From a bacterium (GTDB lineage: Bacteria > Myxococcota_A > UBA9160 > UBA4427): a DNA stretch of 64,000 nt. The stretch is from assembly GCA_024742285.1 (NCBI GenBank), contig JANSYR010000010.1:186001-250000 (forward strand), written 5' to 3'. This document shows, piece by piece, positions 26,016 through 35,961 of this stretch. The notes below the pieces were generated by a model. That model did no database searches, was not told where the DNA came from, and saw only the letters and a program-made list of their open reading frames with translations. Made by a program: the position numbers and the translations under genes. The first letter of the stretch is position 1, and the number at the start of each line of letters is the position of its first letter.

Positions 26016-27053
26016 TTGGCGCTTCGGATCGTCCAGTGGAACACCGGGATCGTCGGCGCCGCCGGCGTTCGCGCGATCGCCGAGCACCCGAACCTCGAGC
26101 TCGTCGGGTGTTATGCGTGGAGCGACGACAAGGTCGGACGGGACGCCGGGGAGTTGGCGGGCACGGTCCGGCTCGGGGTCGAGGCGACCCGCGACGTCGA
26201 TGCACTGCTGGCGCTCCGCCCGGATTGCGTTCTCTACACGCCGCAGTTCCCGAACGTCGATCACCTGGTCGCGATGCTCGAGGCCGGGATCGACGTCGTC
26301 TCCACGTCCTACTTCATCACGGGGCGGAGCTACGGGGAGACGGACCTCGCCCGCCTCGACGCGGCGGCGAAGCGGGGCGGGGCTTCGCTTCACGGCACGG
26401 GGATCAACCCCGGCTTCGCGAACGCCTTCGCGCTGCTCTCGACCGGGGTCTGCCAGCGCGTCGACCGGGTCTCGGTCTTCGAGTCCGTCGATTCGACGAA
26501 CTACGGCTCGGCGGAGACCTGGGAGGCCTGCGGGCTCGGCCGGCCGGTCGACGATCCGGCGCTCCCGGCGATGGCGCGGGCGACGACCGCGGTCTTCCAG
26601 GATGCGGTCGAGATGATGGCGACGGCGCTCGACGCGACCCTCGACGAGATCGCCTACGACGTCGAGTTCGCGGCCGCGACCGAGACCGTCGAGCTCGGCT
26701 ACATGACGATCCAGAAGGGCTGCGCCACGGGTATGCGTCAGTGCTGGTCCGGGATCGTCGACGGGCGTCCGCTGATCGAGCTGCCGATCGTCTGGACCCT
26801 CGGCTACACGATGGAGCCGACGTGGCCCGTGGAGAACGGCTACGTGGTCGAGATCGACGGACTGCCGAGCGTCCGAAGTCGGATCGAGATCCTGCACCCC
26901 GAGAACGGGCAGGGTCCGGACTTCGGGATCAACACCGTCATGCCGGCGATCCACGCGATCGCCGACGTCGTGGCGGCGCCGCCCGGAATCGTGCTCGCGA
27001 GCGCGCTGCCGCTTCCGGCGGCGCGCGGGGTCACCCGCGCATCGGAGATCTGA
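26016..27053 (+). CDS. DapB-like NAD(P)-binding dehydrogenase
   Basis: A 345-residue protein with an N-terminal Rossmann domain (IVQWNTGIVGAAGVRAIAEH) and a C-terminal domain containing LHGTGINPGFANAFALLSTG, typical of dihydrodipicolinate-reductase-like proteins annotated as 2,4-diaminopentanoate-dehydrogenase-like. In actinobacterial and proteobacterial catabolic loci these proteins are common but uncharacterised. TTG at 26016 is the start: it gives LALRIVQWNTG, and the stop of the SDR gene lies 18 bases upstream. The likely role is an NAD(P)-dependent step in the same pathway as the neighbours (inference). Confidence 0.75.
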   Translation: MALRIVQWNTGIVGAAGVRAIAEHPNLELVGCYAWSDDKVGRDAGELAGTVRLGVEATRDVDALLALRPDCVLYTPQFPNVDHLVAMLEAGIDVVSTSYFITGRSYGETDLARLDAAAKRGGASLHGTGINPGFANAFALLSTGVCQRVDRVSVFESVDSTNYGSAETWEACGLGRPVDDPALPAMARATTAVFQDAVEMMATALDATLDEIAYDVEFAAATETVELGYMTIQKGCATGMRQCWSGIVDGRPLIELPIVWTLGYTMEPTWPVENGYVVEIDGLPSVRSRIEILHPENGQGPDFGINTVMPAIHAIADVVAAPPGIVLASALPLPAARGVTRASEI

Positions 27054-27214
27054 GGGGCACCCTCAGGCCGCTTCGGGCCGTGTTGACGTCCCCCCCACTC
27101 GCCGAGTATCCATTGAGTCTCCGCGGAGTTCCGCGGTCGTCTGCGAGCGGGGCCGCGCCGCCCGCAGCCGACTTCCGGACGGCGTTCGGCCGCCTGCGCG
27201 CGCGATGAGGCACG

Positions 27215-28624
27215 ATGATGAGCACCCCCGAAGACACCCTCGATCCAGAAACCCGCAAGGCGAAGGACGAGCTGCGCGCGGCCTTCGACGATCTGATCGG
27301 GGAGCTCCAGGCGGCGCGGGACACGATCGATGATCCGAAGTACTTCGGTCCGCCCGCGACGCCGCGCAACCTCGCCGAGGGCTACCGCTATCTGGCCGGC
27401 TTCGTCCACCACGGGATCGAACGTTCGTTCCACGAGGACCCGGACTACCCCGCCTTCCGCAACGCGCTCTCGATGTTCAACAAGTCGACGATCGAGAACT
27501 CGGACGCCATCTACTTCTACTCGCCGATCGACGGGCGGAAGACGTATCGCGTGACCGGCCAGGTCGAAGACTGCCGCCACTGGCGGGGCGAGCCGCGCCT
27601 CGACGGGCAGCCGACCGCGCCCCAGTATCTGATCTTCGAGGTCGCGACCGGTCCGATGGCCGGCGACACCGGGAACCTCGCCGAGCTCCAGCCCGGCTAC
27701 CGTACGGGCTTCGGCACCCTCGACTCCTCGAAGCTCCAGATCGAAGCCGACGGCTCCTTCGAGCTGATCCTCGGGCCCGAGAAGCCCGAAGGGTTCGACG
27801 GCAACTTCATCTGCACGAAGAAGGGGCCGGCCCGGAAGAACCCGGAAGGCGGCGATCGCTTCGCTGACTACGTGAGCGGGCGCCAGCTCTTCTACGACTG
27901 GGCGAACGAGGAGCCGGTCCATCTCTCGATCGAGTGCCTCGACACCGCCGGCTCGCGCCAGCCTTCGCTGACCGCAGAGCGGGCCGCGGCGAGCCTGCGC
28001 CGGATGGGCGGGATCATCCGCGGGCAGATGCGCTTCTGGCTCGAGTTCTACGACGTCGTGCTGAACGTGAAGCAGACCCACGAGCACGACGGGCGCCCCT
28101 ACTTCATGCCGCTGAACGCGTACAACACGCCGAACGCCGCTTCGAGCGACACCGGCGGCGGGATGAGCACGAACATCTACGCGGGCGGGATCTTCGACCT
28201 GAAAGACGACGAAGCGCTCTACATCGAGGCGACCTTCACCGGGGAGCCCGTCTACACGAGCATCCATCTGGGCAACCTCTGGGGCGAGTCGCCGGACTAC
28301 GCGACGGCCCAGAGCAGCCTGAACCACCACCAGATGTACATGGGCGAGGACGGCGTCCAGCGCTGGGTCGTCGCCCACCGGGATCCCGGCGTGAAGAACT
28401 GGATCGACACCACGGGCCTCGAGTCGGGCTTCCTGTCCCACCGCTGGGCCTACTCGGCGCTGCCGGACAAGGAGGACTGGCCGACGATCACCTGTCGCGT
28501 GATCCCCTTCGACCAGGTGGTCGAGGCGTTTCCGCCGGATCAGCCGAAGGTGAGCCGCGCGGAGCGCGCGGAGGAGATTCGTGTGCGGGGGCGTCACGTC
28601 CAGAAGAGATTCAGGGTATTCTGA
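27215..28624 (+). CDS. Uncharacterised DUF1214-like protein
   Basis: A 469-residue soluble protein. The C-terminal part carries LNHHQMYMGEDG and VVAHRDPGVKNWIDTTGL, close to DUF1214 and related proteins. The middle has YLIFEVATGPMAG and FELILGPEKPEGFDGN. No signal peptide, cofactor motif or catalytic site can be named. ATG 27215 or 27218 could be used; GAGG precedes both. It is separated from the DapB-like gene by 161 bases with nothing recognisable, and followed 20 bases later by a TetR gene. Homologues often occur in steroid or lipid catabolic clusters (recollection, not tested here). Confidence 0.55.
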   Translation: MMSTPEDTLDPETRKAKDELRAAFDDLIGELQAARDTIDDPKYFGPPATPRNLAEGYRYLAGFVHHGIERSFHEDPDYPAFRNALSMFNKSTIENSDAIYFYSPIDGRKTYRVTGQVEDCRHWRGEPRLDGQPTAPQYLIFEVATGPMAGDTGNLAELQPGYRTGFGTLDSSKLQIEADGSFELILGPEKPEGFDGNFICTKKGPARKNPEGGDRFADYVSGRQLFYDWANEEPVHLSIECLDTAGSRQPSLTAERAAASLRRMGGIIRGQMRFWLEFYDVVLNVKQTHEHDGRPYFMPLNAYNTPNAASSDTGGGMSTNIYAGGIFDLKDDEALYIEATFTGEPVYTSIHLGNLWGESPDYATAQSSLNHHQMYMGEDGVQRWVVAHRDPGVKNWIDTTGLESGFLSHRWAYSALPDKEDWPTITCRVIPFDQVVEAFPPDQPKVSRAERAEEIRVRGRHVQKRFRVF

Positions 28625-28644
28625 GGGGGCCCAGAGGACCTGAC

Positions 28645-29310
28645 TTGGCAGAGCAAGAACGCGGAAACGAGATGAGGACGAAGATCCTCGACGCGGCGCG
28701 CGAGCACTTCGTCGAGTTCGGCTATGCCGAAGCGAACGTCGACGCGATCGCCGTCGCGGCGGGGGTCTCGAAAGGCTCCATCTATCGCCACTTCCCGAGC
28801 AAGGGTGCCCTCTACTTCGCGGTCCTGTCGGCGAACAGCCACGAGTTCTTCGAGGGCTCCGAGGCCCACGTCGCTCAGACGAAGGAGCTGCCGACCGCCG
28901 AACGGATCCGCAAGCTCTGGGGGAACTACCTCAAACACTGGCTCCGGAACCCGACCGACTTCGAGATCTTCTGGGCCTTCGACAACGCCGAGGAGCTCGG
29001 TGAGCTGCCCGAAGGTCTGACCGACCGGATCGCCGAGAACTGGACCCGCGCGCTCCGGCTGACCGAGCAGGTCCTCGACGACGGGGTCGAGCGTGGCGAG
29101 CTGATTCCCGTCGACACCTGGAAGGCCGCGCAGTCCTTCTGGACGCTGGCGACGACACTGATCGACCACGACAACAACCGCGCGCGGCGACGGATGCGCG
29201 ATCGTCCCTTCCATGAGACCTACGAGTTCGCGATTGAGCTCCTGCTCCGCGGGCTGCTGGTGAACCCGGACGAAGCGAACCTGACGGTCCTCTCCGCCGA
29301 CGCGGACTGA
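28645..29310 (+). CDS. TetR-family transcriptional regulator
   Basis: A 221-residue regulator. The N-terminal helix-turn-helix is KILDAAREHFVEFGYAEANV through VSKGSIYRHFPSKGALYF (about 10-60). The C-terminal ligand domain is helical and Trp-rich. I chose TTG 28645, with AGAGGA about 8 bases upstream, giving a natural MAEQERGNE N-terminus; the ATG at 28672 would start too close to the first helix. It is the last gene of the 24141-29310 run and probably controls it, although I found no palindrome nearby. The stop lies 50 bases from the convergent exported-protein gene. Confidence 0.88.
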   Translation: MAEQERGNEMRTKILDAAREHFVEFGYAEANVDAIAVAAGVSKGSIYRHFPSKGALYFAVLSANSHEFFEGSEAHVAQTKELPTAERIRKLWGNYLKHWLRNPTDFEIFWAFDNAEELGELPEGLTDRIAENWTRALRLTEQVLDDGVERGELIPVDTWKAAQSFWTLATTLIDHDNNRARRRMRDRPFHETYEFAIELLLRGLLVNPDEANLTVLSADAD

Positions 29311-29360
29311 ATCTCCAGCTGCGGGCGCTCGCCGGTGCGATCGCGCTCCGCGGGGCGGAG

Positions 29361-29915
29361 CTAGTAGGTGATCCGGAACGCGAGGCGGAGGTGTCGACGC
29401 GTCTTCCCGCCGAGGCCCGCCTGGCTCGCTGGACCCCGATGCCGCCGCAGGTCGCGAATCTCCTCGTCGATCTCTTCGCGCCGCGCACGGTGGGAGTTGA
29501 GTGCGGCGGCGCTGCCGTAGATCCCGATGCCGCCGGCGCCGGCCGCGCCGGCCCCACCGTAGAGCAGGCCCCTGACCGCAGCGTTGTCGGTGCAGTCCGA
29601 CATGACCGCGCAGACCAGTCCTCCGGTGATGACGGCGGCAAGACCTGCCGTGCCGACGAACGAGGACACGCGCCTCGTCGTCTCGGCGCCGCGATCGCTC
29701 AGATCGTCCCGCTCTCGTTGCAGCGCGTCGATTCGTGCCTCGAGATCGGCGGGCGTCATTGGAGCGTCGGGCCCGGTGGCCGTGTCGACGTAGAGATCGA
29801 ACACGCGATTCGCCATCGACGGCTGCGAGAACGGACTCGCGTCGTCGGACGTGGCCGGAGCGGGCGCGGCGGCCTGGAGCAGGAGCAGGAGACAGAGCAG
29901 GGAGAGCGCGCGCAT
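29361..29915 (-). CDS. Exported protein with coiled-coil and Gly-rich membrane hairpin
   Basis: A 184-residue protein I do not recognise. A signal peptide (ALSLLCLLLLLQAAAPAPA) is followed by a charged helical part (about 55-80, DLEARIDALQRERDDLSDRG) that could form a coiled coil. Then come a hydrophobic segment with two Cys (VITGGLVCAVMSDC) and a Gly/Ala segment (about 115-135). A second charged helix (HRARREEIDEEIRDLRRH) follows, and the end is RLAFRITY, an aromatic C-terminus that recalls outer-membrane beta proteins. The layout suggests an envelope protein. It is flanked by convergent and divergent genes and is its own unit. Confidence 0.6.
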   Translation of the reverse strand: MRALSLLCLLLLLQAAAPAPATSDDASPFSQPSMANRVFDLYVDTATGPDAPMTPADLEARIDALQRERDDLSDRGAETTRRVSSFVGTAGLAAVITGGLVCAVMSDCTDNAAVRGLLYGGAGAAGAGGIGIYGSAAALNSHRARREEIDEEIRDLRRHRGPASQAGLGGKTRRHLRLAFRITY

Positions 29916-29984
29916 CGAAGTCCCGGTCGATTCGCCTCCAACCTACCAGATGCCGCTCCGAGACTCTCGTGCGAGACTGAGTGA

Positions 29985-30842
29985 ATGACGACGCCTCGAT
30001 TCGGAATCGCCACGACGCTCACCGAGGACTCGCTTCAGCCGGTCGAGCTCGCACGTTGGCTCGAGGACCACGGCTTCGAGTCGCTCTTCGTCGGGGAGCA
30101 CACGCATCTGCCGACGGCCCCCCATCGCTATGGCGACGGGGTGGGGGACGACTACAAGAAGTTCTACGACCCCTTCGTCTCGCTGACGGCCGCGGCGGTC
30201 GCGACCGAGCGGCTGGTGGTCGGGACGGCGGTCTGCCTCGTGACCGAACATCATCCGATCACCCTCGCCAAGATGGTCGCGACCCTGGACCAGGTCTCCG
30301 GCGGGCGCGTCGTGATGGGCTGCGGCACGGGCTGGAACACGGTCGAGCTCGAGAACCACGGGGTCGCCTGGAAGCATCGCTGGAAGGTCACGCGGGAGCG
30401 GATCCTCGCGATGCGCGAGATCTGGACGACGGAGGAGGCCGAGTTCCACGGCGATTTCGTCGACTTCGATCCGATCTGGTGCTGGCCGAAGCCCGTCCGG
30501 AAGCCCGGGCCGCCGATCCTCCTCGGCGGGGGGATGGATCCGGAAGTCGTGGCGCGCCGGGTCGTGGAGTACGGCGATGGCTGGATCCCGCTCGACGGTG
30601 GGCACGAGCTCGATCCGACGCTTGCGGCGATTCGCGCGGAGGCGGGTCGGGTCGGACGCTCGATGGACGAGATCGAGCTGACGGTCGGGCTCGGTCTGAT
30701 GGGGCCGATCACCGAGCAGCGCTACCGCGAGGTCGTCGACATGGGATTCGACCGGGTGCTCTTCGTGCTTCCCCGCAAGAGTCGGCAAGAGGACCTCGCG
30801 AGCCTCGAGTCCTTCGCCGAGCTGAAAGCCTCGTTCGCCTAG
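29985..30842 (+). CDS. LLM-class F420-dependent oxidoreductase
   Basis: A 285-residue luciferase-like TIM barrel. Signatures are GFESLFVGEHTHLP, RLVVGTAVCLVTEHHP, GGRVVMGCGTGWN and PILLGGGMDPEVVARR, matching the TIGR03619-type F420-dependent family. It reduces or oxidises organic substrates with deazaflavin F420 rather than FMN (family knowledge), so the genome should encode F420 synthesis elsewhere. It starts at ATG 29985, 69 bases from the divergent exported-protein gene. Its stop overlaps the end of the convergent kinase gene by 4 bases. Confidence 0.85.
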   Translation: MTTPRFGIATTLTEDSLQPVELARWLEDHGFESLFVGEHTHLPTAPHRYGDGVGDDYKKFYDPFVSLTAAAVATERLVVGTAVCLVTEHHPITLAKMVATLDQVSGGRVVMGCGTGWNTVELENHGVAWKHRWKVTRERILAMREIWTTEEAEFHGDFVDFDPIWCWPKPVRKPGPPILLGGGMDPEVVARRVVEYGDGWIPLDGGHELDPTLAAIRAEAGRVGRSMDEIELTVGLGLMGPITEQRYREVVDMGFDRVLFVLPRKSRQEDLASLESFAELKASFA

Positions 30843-31927
30843 GGGCGGATCACGAACGCGTGGAGGGTGTCGGTCCAGGTGAGGACCTCGGCGGGCGTCG
30901 CGAGCGACCAGAGGAGAAAAGCCGTCGAAGCGGCGAGGGCGGCGCAGGCGAAGCCGGCGCGCACGGCCCTGCGCGGCGGGGGGACCGGTGCGGAGACCAG
31001 CACGACCGTCTCCGAGTCCTTCGTCTCGAACACGCGCCGCTCCCAGAGGAAGCGCGCGACGACGTGCCGGCATTCCGCGGGCGTCGGGCGGTCGAGCATT
31101 CGTTCCAGTCGAGCCCGGAGGTCGGTCGCCGTCGGCGTGCGCTTCGTGGGGTCCGGGCGAAGCAGGTCGCGCACGATCCTCGACAGGGCGCGGGGGACGT
31201 CCCGACGTCGCGCGCGGAGTCGCGGGTAGCGGCCGGTCTCGAGGCGTTCGAGGAGCGGCGGGTCGTCCTCGGTCGCGGGCAGGAGGAACGGGGGCTCGCC
31301 GACGAGCATCTCGTAGAGCACGACGCCGAGCGAGAAGAGGTCGGTCCGCGGGTCGGTCCGGTCTGCGCGCATCTGCTCCGGCGACATGTACGGCGGGGTA
31401 CCGAGGGCGATACCCGGGCGAGTCAGGGCGGCGCCCGTCGAGGGCGAGACCGCGAGGCCGAAGTCGGTGATCTTGACTTCGCCGTGTCGCCCGACGAGCA
31501 GGTTCTGCGGCTTCAGGTCCCGGTGGAGCGTGCCGTGGGCGTGGATGGCTTCGAGGCCGCGCGCGACCTCGAGGGCGATCGTCGCCGCGAGGCGCCAGGG
31601 CAGGGGGCGCACCTTCTCGAGGACGACGGCGAGGTCGACGCCCTCGACGTACTCGGTCGCGAGATAGGCCTGCCCGCGGACCTGGAACCGGTCGTAGATG
31701 CACACCACGTTCGGGTGGTGGAGGCGGCAAGCGGATTTCGCCTCGCGCTCGAAGCGCGCCTCGAGCTCCGGGTCGGCGACCAGGTCCGGATGCATCCGCT
31801 TCAGGACGGCCGGGCGGTCGAGGCTCTCCTGTCGGGCGAGGACGACGAGCCCCATCCCGCCGGCGCCGATCTCGCGCTCGACGACATACCCGCCGAGACG
31901 TCGCCCGGTCAGGTCGGTGCGACTCAT
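30839..31927 (-). CDS. Membrane-anchored Ser/Thr protein kinase
   Basis: A 362-residue Hanks-type kinase. The glycine loop is [13 protein letters not shown], the catalytic Lys is in AVLKRMHPD (about residue 43), and [15 protein letters not shown] and YMSPEQMRA complete the domain (to about 285). One transmembrane helix ([19 protein letters not shown]) lies near the C-terminus, leaving only about 18 residues outside, so it has no sensor domain. The start overlaps the FHA gene stop by 4 bases (ATGA), indicating coupled translation. The FHA protein is the likely phospho-binding partner. The pair interrupts the catabolic island and looks functionally unrelated to it. Confidence 0.9.
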   Translation of the reverse strand: MSRTDLTGRRLGGYVVEREIGAGGMGLVVLARQESLDRPAVLKRMHPDLVADPELEARFEREAKSACRLHHPNVVCIYDRFQVRGQAYLATEYVEGVDLAVVLEKVRPLPWRLAATIALEVARGLEAIHAHGTLHRDLKPQNLLVGRHGEVKITDFGLAVSPSTGAALTRPGIALGTPPYMSPEQMRADRTDPRTDLFSLGVVLYEMLVGEPPFLLPATEDDPPLLERLETGRYPRLRARRRDVPRALSRIVRDLLRPDPTKRTPTATDLRARLERMLDRPTPAECRHVVARFLWERRVFETKDSETVVLVSAPVPPPRRAVRAGFACAALAASTAFLLWSLATPAEVLTWTDTLHAFVIRP

Positions 31928-32328
31928 CCGGTCTCGTCGAGCCCCCAGGCGGTCGGCGTGCGATCGCGCGCCTCGACGACGTACTGCAGCTCGCAGTCGC
32001 CCAGCAGGACGCGGTCGCCGTGCTCGAGAGCGTGGCTGAGGACCTCCTTGCCGTTCACGAGGACCCCGTTCGTGCTCGCGAGGTCGCGGACGCCGAAGCC
32101 CTTCTCGCCGAGCTCGAAGGCGGCGTGCTCGGAGGAGATCGAGTCGAAGGCGAGCCGGATCCGCGCCCGTTCGGAGCGTCCCGCGATCACCCGCGGCGAG
32201 TCGAGCGGGAACTCCAGTCCCGCGGCGGGACCGCTCAGGACGGTCAGGCTCGCGACGTGCGTCTCGAGGAACTCGATGCTCCCGAGGCTCGGGTCGGGGT
32301 CGACCTTGCGCGTCATTCCGTCGTGCAT
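31924..32328 (-). CDS. FHA-domain protein
   Basis: A 134-residue phosphothreonine-binding protein. After about 30 residues, one FHA domain (about 33-118) shows [23 protein letters not shown] and [11 protein letters not shown], with the key Arg, Ser-His and Asn residues intact. ATG 32328 is selected by GGGAGGAG 8 bases upstream. The stop overlaps the start of the kinase gene, so the two form an operon in the order FHA then kinase. It probably docks phosphorylated kinase or its substrates. The upstream spacer to the divergent iorA gene is 198 bases. Confidence 0.88.
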   Translation of the reverse strand: MHDGMTRKVDPDPSLGSIEFLETHVASLTVLSGPAAGLEFPLDSPRVIAGRSERARIRLAFDSISSEHAAFELGEKGFGVRDLASTNGVLVNGKEVLSHALEHGDRVLLGDCELQYVVEARDRTPTAWGLDETG

Positions 32329-32464
32329 CTCGTGCTCTCCTCCCACCCGCGTGATCACGGGCACGGACTCTCTTCGTCCACGCATCACCGAGGGAAAGTG
32401 ATCCGGCGTACGGCGTCGAACGTGCAACTCGCGGCCCACTGGAAGCCGTCGCGTGGCCTGCGAA

Positions 32465-32489
32465 TTGACAGATTGCATCCAGAATGTCA
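32465..32489. promoter_or_regulatory. Possible operator/promoter upstream of the iorAB genes
   Basis: TTGACA at 32465 resembles a -35 box, and TGACA/TGTCA form an inverted repeat with a 14-base spacer. No good -10 follows. It sits about 40 bases before the iron-sulfur subunit ATG in the divergent spacer with the FHA gene. Confidence 0.25.
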
Positions 32490-32526
32490 GCCTGCCGTCC
32501 GAGTCGACGACCAAGGAGTACGACGC

Positions 32527-33048
32527 ATGGCGGTTTCGAGGACAACGCTCGTGGTGAACGGCGTCGAGCGGAAGGTCGAGGTCGACCCCTCGACGCCGCT
32601 GCTCTGGGTGATCCGGGAGCAGCTCGAGCTGACGGGAACGAAGTTCGGCTGCGGGATCGCGCAGTGCGGTGCATGCACCGTGCGCGTCGATGGTCGCGCC
32701 ATCCGTTCGTGCATCACGCCGGTCTCCTCGGTCTCGGGCCAGGACATCCAGACGATCGAAGGCCTCGCCCCCGCCAAGGACACCCGCCACGCGCTCCAGC
32801 AGGCGTGGATCGAGCACCAGGTTCCGCAGTGCGGCTACTGCCAGTCCGGCCAGCTGATGTCCGCCGCGGCGCTGCTCGACGCGAACCCGGATCCGACGGA
32901 CGAGGACATCGACCGCGCGATGGACGGAAACATCTGTCGTTGCGGCATGTACGGCCGGATCAAGGCGGCGATCAAGACGGCAGCGAAGGCCGCCGGGGCG
33001 ACTTCGACCGCGCCGCGCGCCGACACGGAGGAGCCGAACCATGGGTAA
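32527..33048 (+). CDS. iorA: Iron-sulfur subunit of a xanthine-dehydrogenase-family enzyme (IorA type)
   Basis: A 173-residue protein with two [2Fe-2S] clusters. The plant-ferredoxin-like site is [13 protein letters not shown] plus SCITP; the second site is [10 protein letters not shown] with [11 protein letters not shown]. This is the small subunit of isoquinoline-1-oxidoreductase-type molybdenum hydroxylases, which passes electrons from the molybdenum centre. AAGGAG lies upstream of ATG 32527. The stop overlaps the start of the large subunit by 8 bases. There is no FAD subunit, as usual for this type, so electrons probably go to a cytochrome. Confidence 0.92.
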   Translation: MAVSRTTLVVNGVERKVEVDPSTPLLWVIREQLELTGTKFGCGIAQCGACTVRVDGRAIRSCITPVSSVSGQDIQTIEGLAPAKDTRHALQQAWIEHQVPQCGYCQSGQLMSAAALLDANPDPTDEDIDRAMDGNICRCGMYGRIKAAIKTAAKAAGATSTAPRADTEEPNHG

Positions 33049-35299
33049 GTGGACGCGTCGCGCCTTCCTCACGACCGGCGCCCTCGTCGGCGGCGGGTTC
33101 ATCGCCGGGATCGCCGTACGCCCGGGCAACCGCGCCGGCGCGCTCGGCGCCCTCGTCGAAGGCGAGGGCGAGACCCTCGTGCAGACGTGGGTCAAGATCG
33201 GAGCGGACAACACCGTGACCGTGATCGTGCCCCACTCCGAGATGGGCCAGGGCGCGGGCACGGCGCTCACCCAGATGCTCGCCGACGAGCTCGAAGCCGA
33301 CTGGGATCTCGTCCGCTTCGAGTACGCCCCGGCGATCCCCGAGTTCGCGAACCATCCGATCGCCAAGGGACTGCTCCTCGCCGGCGTCGATCTGCCCGAG
33401 ATGATCGTGCCGACCGTCGACGGGATCCTGATCCATGCGGCCCAGGCCCTCGATCTCCAGATCACCGGCGGCAGCATGAGCATCCGCTCGACCGGCGTCT
33501 ACGGGATGCGGGTCGCCGGCGCGGCCGTGAAGGAGATGCTCCAGACGGCGGCGGCGGAGGCCTGGGACGTGCCGGTCGCCGAGGTGATCGCTCGCGACAG
33601 CCAGCTGATCCACGAACCGAGCGGTCGATCCGAGCCTTTCGCGAGCTTCGCGACGGCGGCGAGCGAGAGGACGCCGCCGGCGAAGCCCACGCTCAAGTCG
33701 GCCGACGAGTTCCGGATCATGGGGCACCACGTGGAGCGCCACGACATACCGCCCAAGGTCGACGGGTCCGCCACCTTCGCGCTCGACGTCCAGGTGCCGG
33801 GGATGGTCTACGCGACCGTGCGTCGCGCGCCGACCTTCGGCGGCGGGGTCGCCGGGGTCGACGACGTGAAGGCGCGGGCGATCCCGGGCGTGCTCGACGT
33901 CGTGCCGCTCGCTTCGAGCGGGATCTCGGCGGTCGTCGGCGGCTACGAGGCCGCCGAAGCGGTGGCCGTCGTCGCGACGGGGTACTGGCCCGCGAAGCAG
34001 GGACTCGATGCCCTCGAGATCGAGTGGACGAAGACGGGCAACGAGGGAGTTTCGACCGAGGATCTCTTCGCCCAGTTCGCCCGGGACATCGACGCACGCG
34101 TCGAACGGCAGACCGACGTCGTCGAGGGCGACGTCGAGGCGGCCTTCGCGAACGCCGCGCAGGTTCTCGAGGCCGACTACCGCGTCCCGTATCTCGCGCA
34201 CACGTGCATGGAGCCGATGAACGCGGTGGCCGCGGTCGAGAACGGCCGCTGCGAGATGTGGGTCGGGTCCCAGAGTCCGCTCGGTTTCCGCAAGGCGGTC
34301 GCGACGGCCCTCGGTTTCGAGGTCGAGAACGTCACGGTCCACAACCACTTCATGGGCGGCGGCTTCGGGCGGAAGTCGCGCGCCGACTTCGCCGTCCAGG
34401 CCGCCCAGATCTCGGCGGCGGTCGGCAAACCGGTCAAGCTGATCTGGTCCCGGGAAGAAGACGTCCGGCAGGACTACTACCGCCCGGCGATCCTGAGCCG
34501 CTTCCGTGCGGGCCTCGACGAGAACGGTGACCTGATCGCCTGGGAGAATACGTACGTCGACAAGGGCGAGCCGGTCGAGGCCCCGCTCATCCCGTACACG
34601 GTCGCCGCCCGGGACATCGGCTACGTCGACAGCCCGACCCACGTGCCCTTCGGCGCCTGGCGAAGCGTCGATCACTCCCAGCACGGCTTCTTCACCGAGT
34701 CGTTCATCGACGAGGTGGCCGTCGCCGCGAACCAGGATCCGTACGCGTTCCGGGCCGCGCGGCTGAAGGACGAGCCGCGATTGCTGCGCGTGCTCCGGAC
34801 CGCGGCCGAGAAGGCCGATTGGGGCACGCCCCTCGGCCAGGGGCGCGGTCGCGGGATCTCGCTCCAGGCGTCGTTCGGTTCGGTCGTGGCGCAGGTCGTC
34901 GAAGTCACCGTCGAGGACGGGGACGTCCGGGTCGACCGCGTCGTCGCCGCGGTCGATGCGGGTCTCGCCGTCTCTCCCGACGGGCTCACGGCCCAGATCG
35001 AATCCGGGATCGCCTATGGCCTGACGGCGGCGCTCTACGGCGAGATCACGATCCGCGACGGCGCCGTCGAGCAGAGCAACTTCCACGACTATCCCGCGCT
35101 CCGGATGTCCGCGGCGCCGAAGATCGAGACCCACATCATCAACAGCGGCGAGGCGATCGGAGGCGCCGGCGAGCCGGGCACACCCGGCATCGCGCCGGCG
35201 CTGGCGAATGCGGTCTACGACGCGACGGGGCTGCGCGTTCGGCAGATGCCGATGAGCGGCGTCGACTTCGAGAACGCCGATCGCGAGACGGCCGTCTAG
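33041..35299 (+). CDS. iorB: Molybdopterin subunit of a xanthine-dehydrogenase-family enzyme (IorB type)
   Basis: A 752-residue molybdenum hydroxylase large subunit. It begins with a Tat signal, [20 protein letters not shown], so it is exported folded while the small subunit is carried along. Molybdopterin-binding segments include [47 protein letters not shown] and the C-terminal [17 protein letters not shown] with the catalytic Glu region. Such enzymes hydroxylate N-heterocycles, aldehydes or other activated carbons with water as oxygen donor. Substrate unknown; the context suggests a ring compound. The TetR gene 19 bases downstream probably belongs to the same operon. Confidence 0.9.
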   Translation: MGKWTRRAFLTTGALVGGGFIAGIAVRPGNRAGALGALVEGEGETLVQTWVKIGADNTVTVIVPHSEMGQGAGTALTQMLADELEADWDLVRFEYAPAIPEFANHPIAKGLLLAGVDLPEMIVPTVDGILIHAAQALDLQITGGSMSIRSTGVYGMRVAGAAVKEMLQTAAAEAWDVPVAEVIARDSQLIHEPSGRSEPFASFATAASERTPPAKPTLKSADEFRIMGHHVERHDIPPKVDGSATFALDVQVPGMVYATVRRAPTFGGGVAGVDDVKARAIPGVLDVVPLASSGISAVVGGYEAAEAVAVVATGYWPAKQGLDALEIEWTKTGNEGVSTEDLFAQFARDIDARVERQTDVVEGDVEAAFANAAQVLEADYRVPYLAHTCMEPMNAVAAVENGRCEMWVGSQSPLGFRKAVATALGFEVENVTVHNHFMGGGFGRKSRADFAVQAAQISAAVGKPVKLIWSREEDVRQDYYRPAILSRFRAGLDENGDLIAWENTYVDKGEPVEAPLIPYTVAARDIGYVDSPTHVPFGAWRSVDHSQHGFFTESFIDEVAVAANQDPYAFRAARLKDEPRLLRVLRTAAEKADWGTPLGQGRGRGISLQASFGSVVAQVVEVTVEDGDVRVDRVVAAVDAGLAVSPDGLTAQIESGIAYGLTAALYGEITIRDGAVEQSNFHDYPALRMSAAPKIETHIINSGEAIGGAGEPGTPGIAPALANAVYDATGLRVRQMPMSGVDFENADRETAV

Positions 35300-35318
35300 G
35301 GCCGTCCGGTCGTTCGCC

Positions 35319-35909
35319 ATGCCCGAAGCTCCCGACCCGCGTCGCGCCACGATCCTCGAAGCCGCCTACAAGGCGTTCGCCCTCTACGGATACCGTCGGA
35401 CGTCGATGGAGGAGATCGCCCGCGGAACCGGGTTGTCCCGCGCGTCGCTCTACCTGCAGTTCGCGAACAAGGAAGAGATCTTCCGCGCGCTCTGCGAGCG
35501 GGTGCACGGCGAGGCGGTCGACGAGGCCGAGGCGGCGCTCGCGAGCGATGCACCGCTGGCCTCACGGCTGGAGGACGCGTTGGTCGCGAAGGTCGGGCGG
35601 CTGCTCGACGTGGTCGCCGACTCGCCACACGGCGACGAGATCGTGGACGAGAGCAGTCGGCTCTGCGGAGACATCGTGCTCGCCTCGAGCGAGCGCTTCC
35701 AGAAGGTTCTGGCCTCCGCGCTCGCAGCGGCCGTCCGGGCCGGCGAGCTTCGGCTCGCGGGGTCGGGACTGTCCGCCCCGGCCGCCGCCGAGATGCTCCG
35801 ACTCTCGGCGACCGGACTGAAATACGGTGCCGGGAATGCGCGCGACTACCGCAAGCGGACGCGTCGACTCGTCCGCGTCTTCCTCGCCGGATTCGACGCG
35901 CTGGGCTAG
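35319..35909 (+). CDS. TetR-family transcriptional regulator
   Basis: A 196-residue regulator. The helix-turn-helix lies at about 10-55: ILEAAYKAFALYGYRRTSME, then GLSRASLYLQFANKEEIF. The C-terminal half is an all-helical ligand-binding domain. It starts 19 bases after iorB, and co-transcription suggests it controls the oxidoreductase in response to a substrate. I saw no palindromic operator in the short gap, so the site would be in the iorA upstream spacer. Confidence 0.88.
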   Translation: MPEAPDPRRATILEAAYKAFALYGYRRTSMEEIARGTGLSRASLYLQFANKEEIFRALCERVHGEAVDEAEAALASDAPLASRLEDALVAKVGRLLDVVADSPHGDEIVDESSRLCGDIVLASSERFQKVLASALAAAVRAGELRLAGSGLSAPAAAEMLRLSATGLKYGAGNARDYRKRTRRLVRVFLAGFDALG

Positions 35910-35961
35910 ATCGTCCCTGGCTTGGCTGCCAGTCCGTCGGCCCCAGCCGGAGTTTCGATCC

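Noticed and set aside
32440-32489. A fourth sigma-54 promoter upstream of iorA (GG followed 10 bases later by GA)
   Set aside because: The essential GC of the -12 element is missing.
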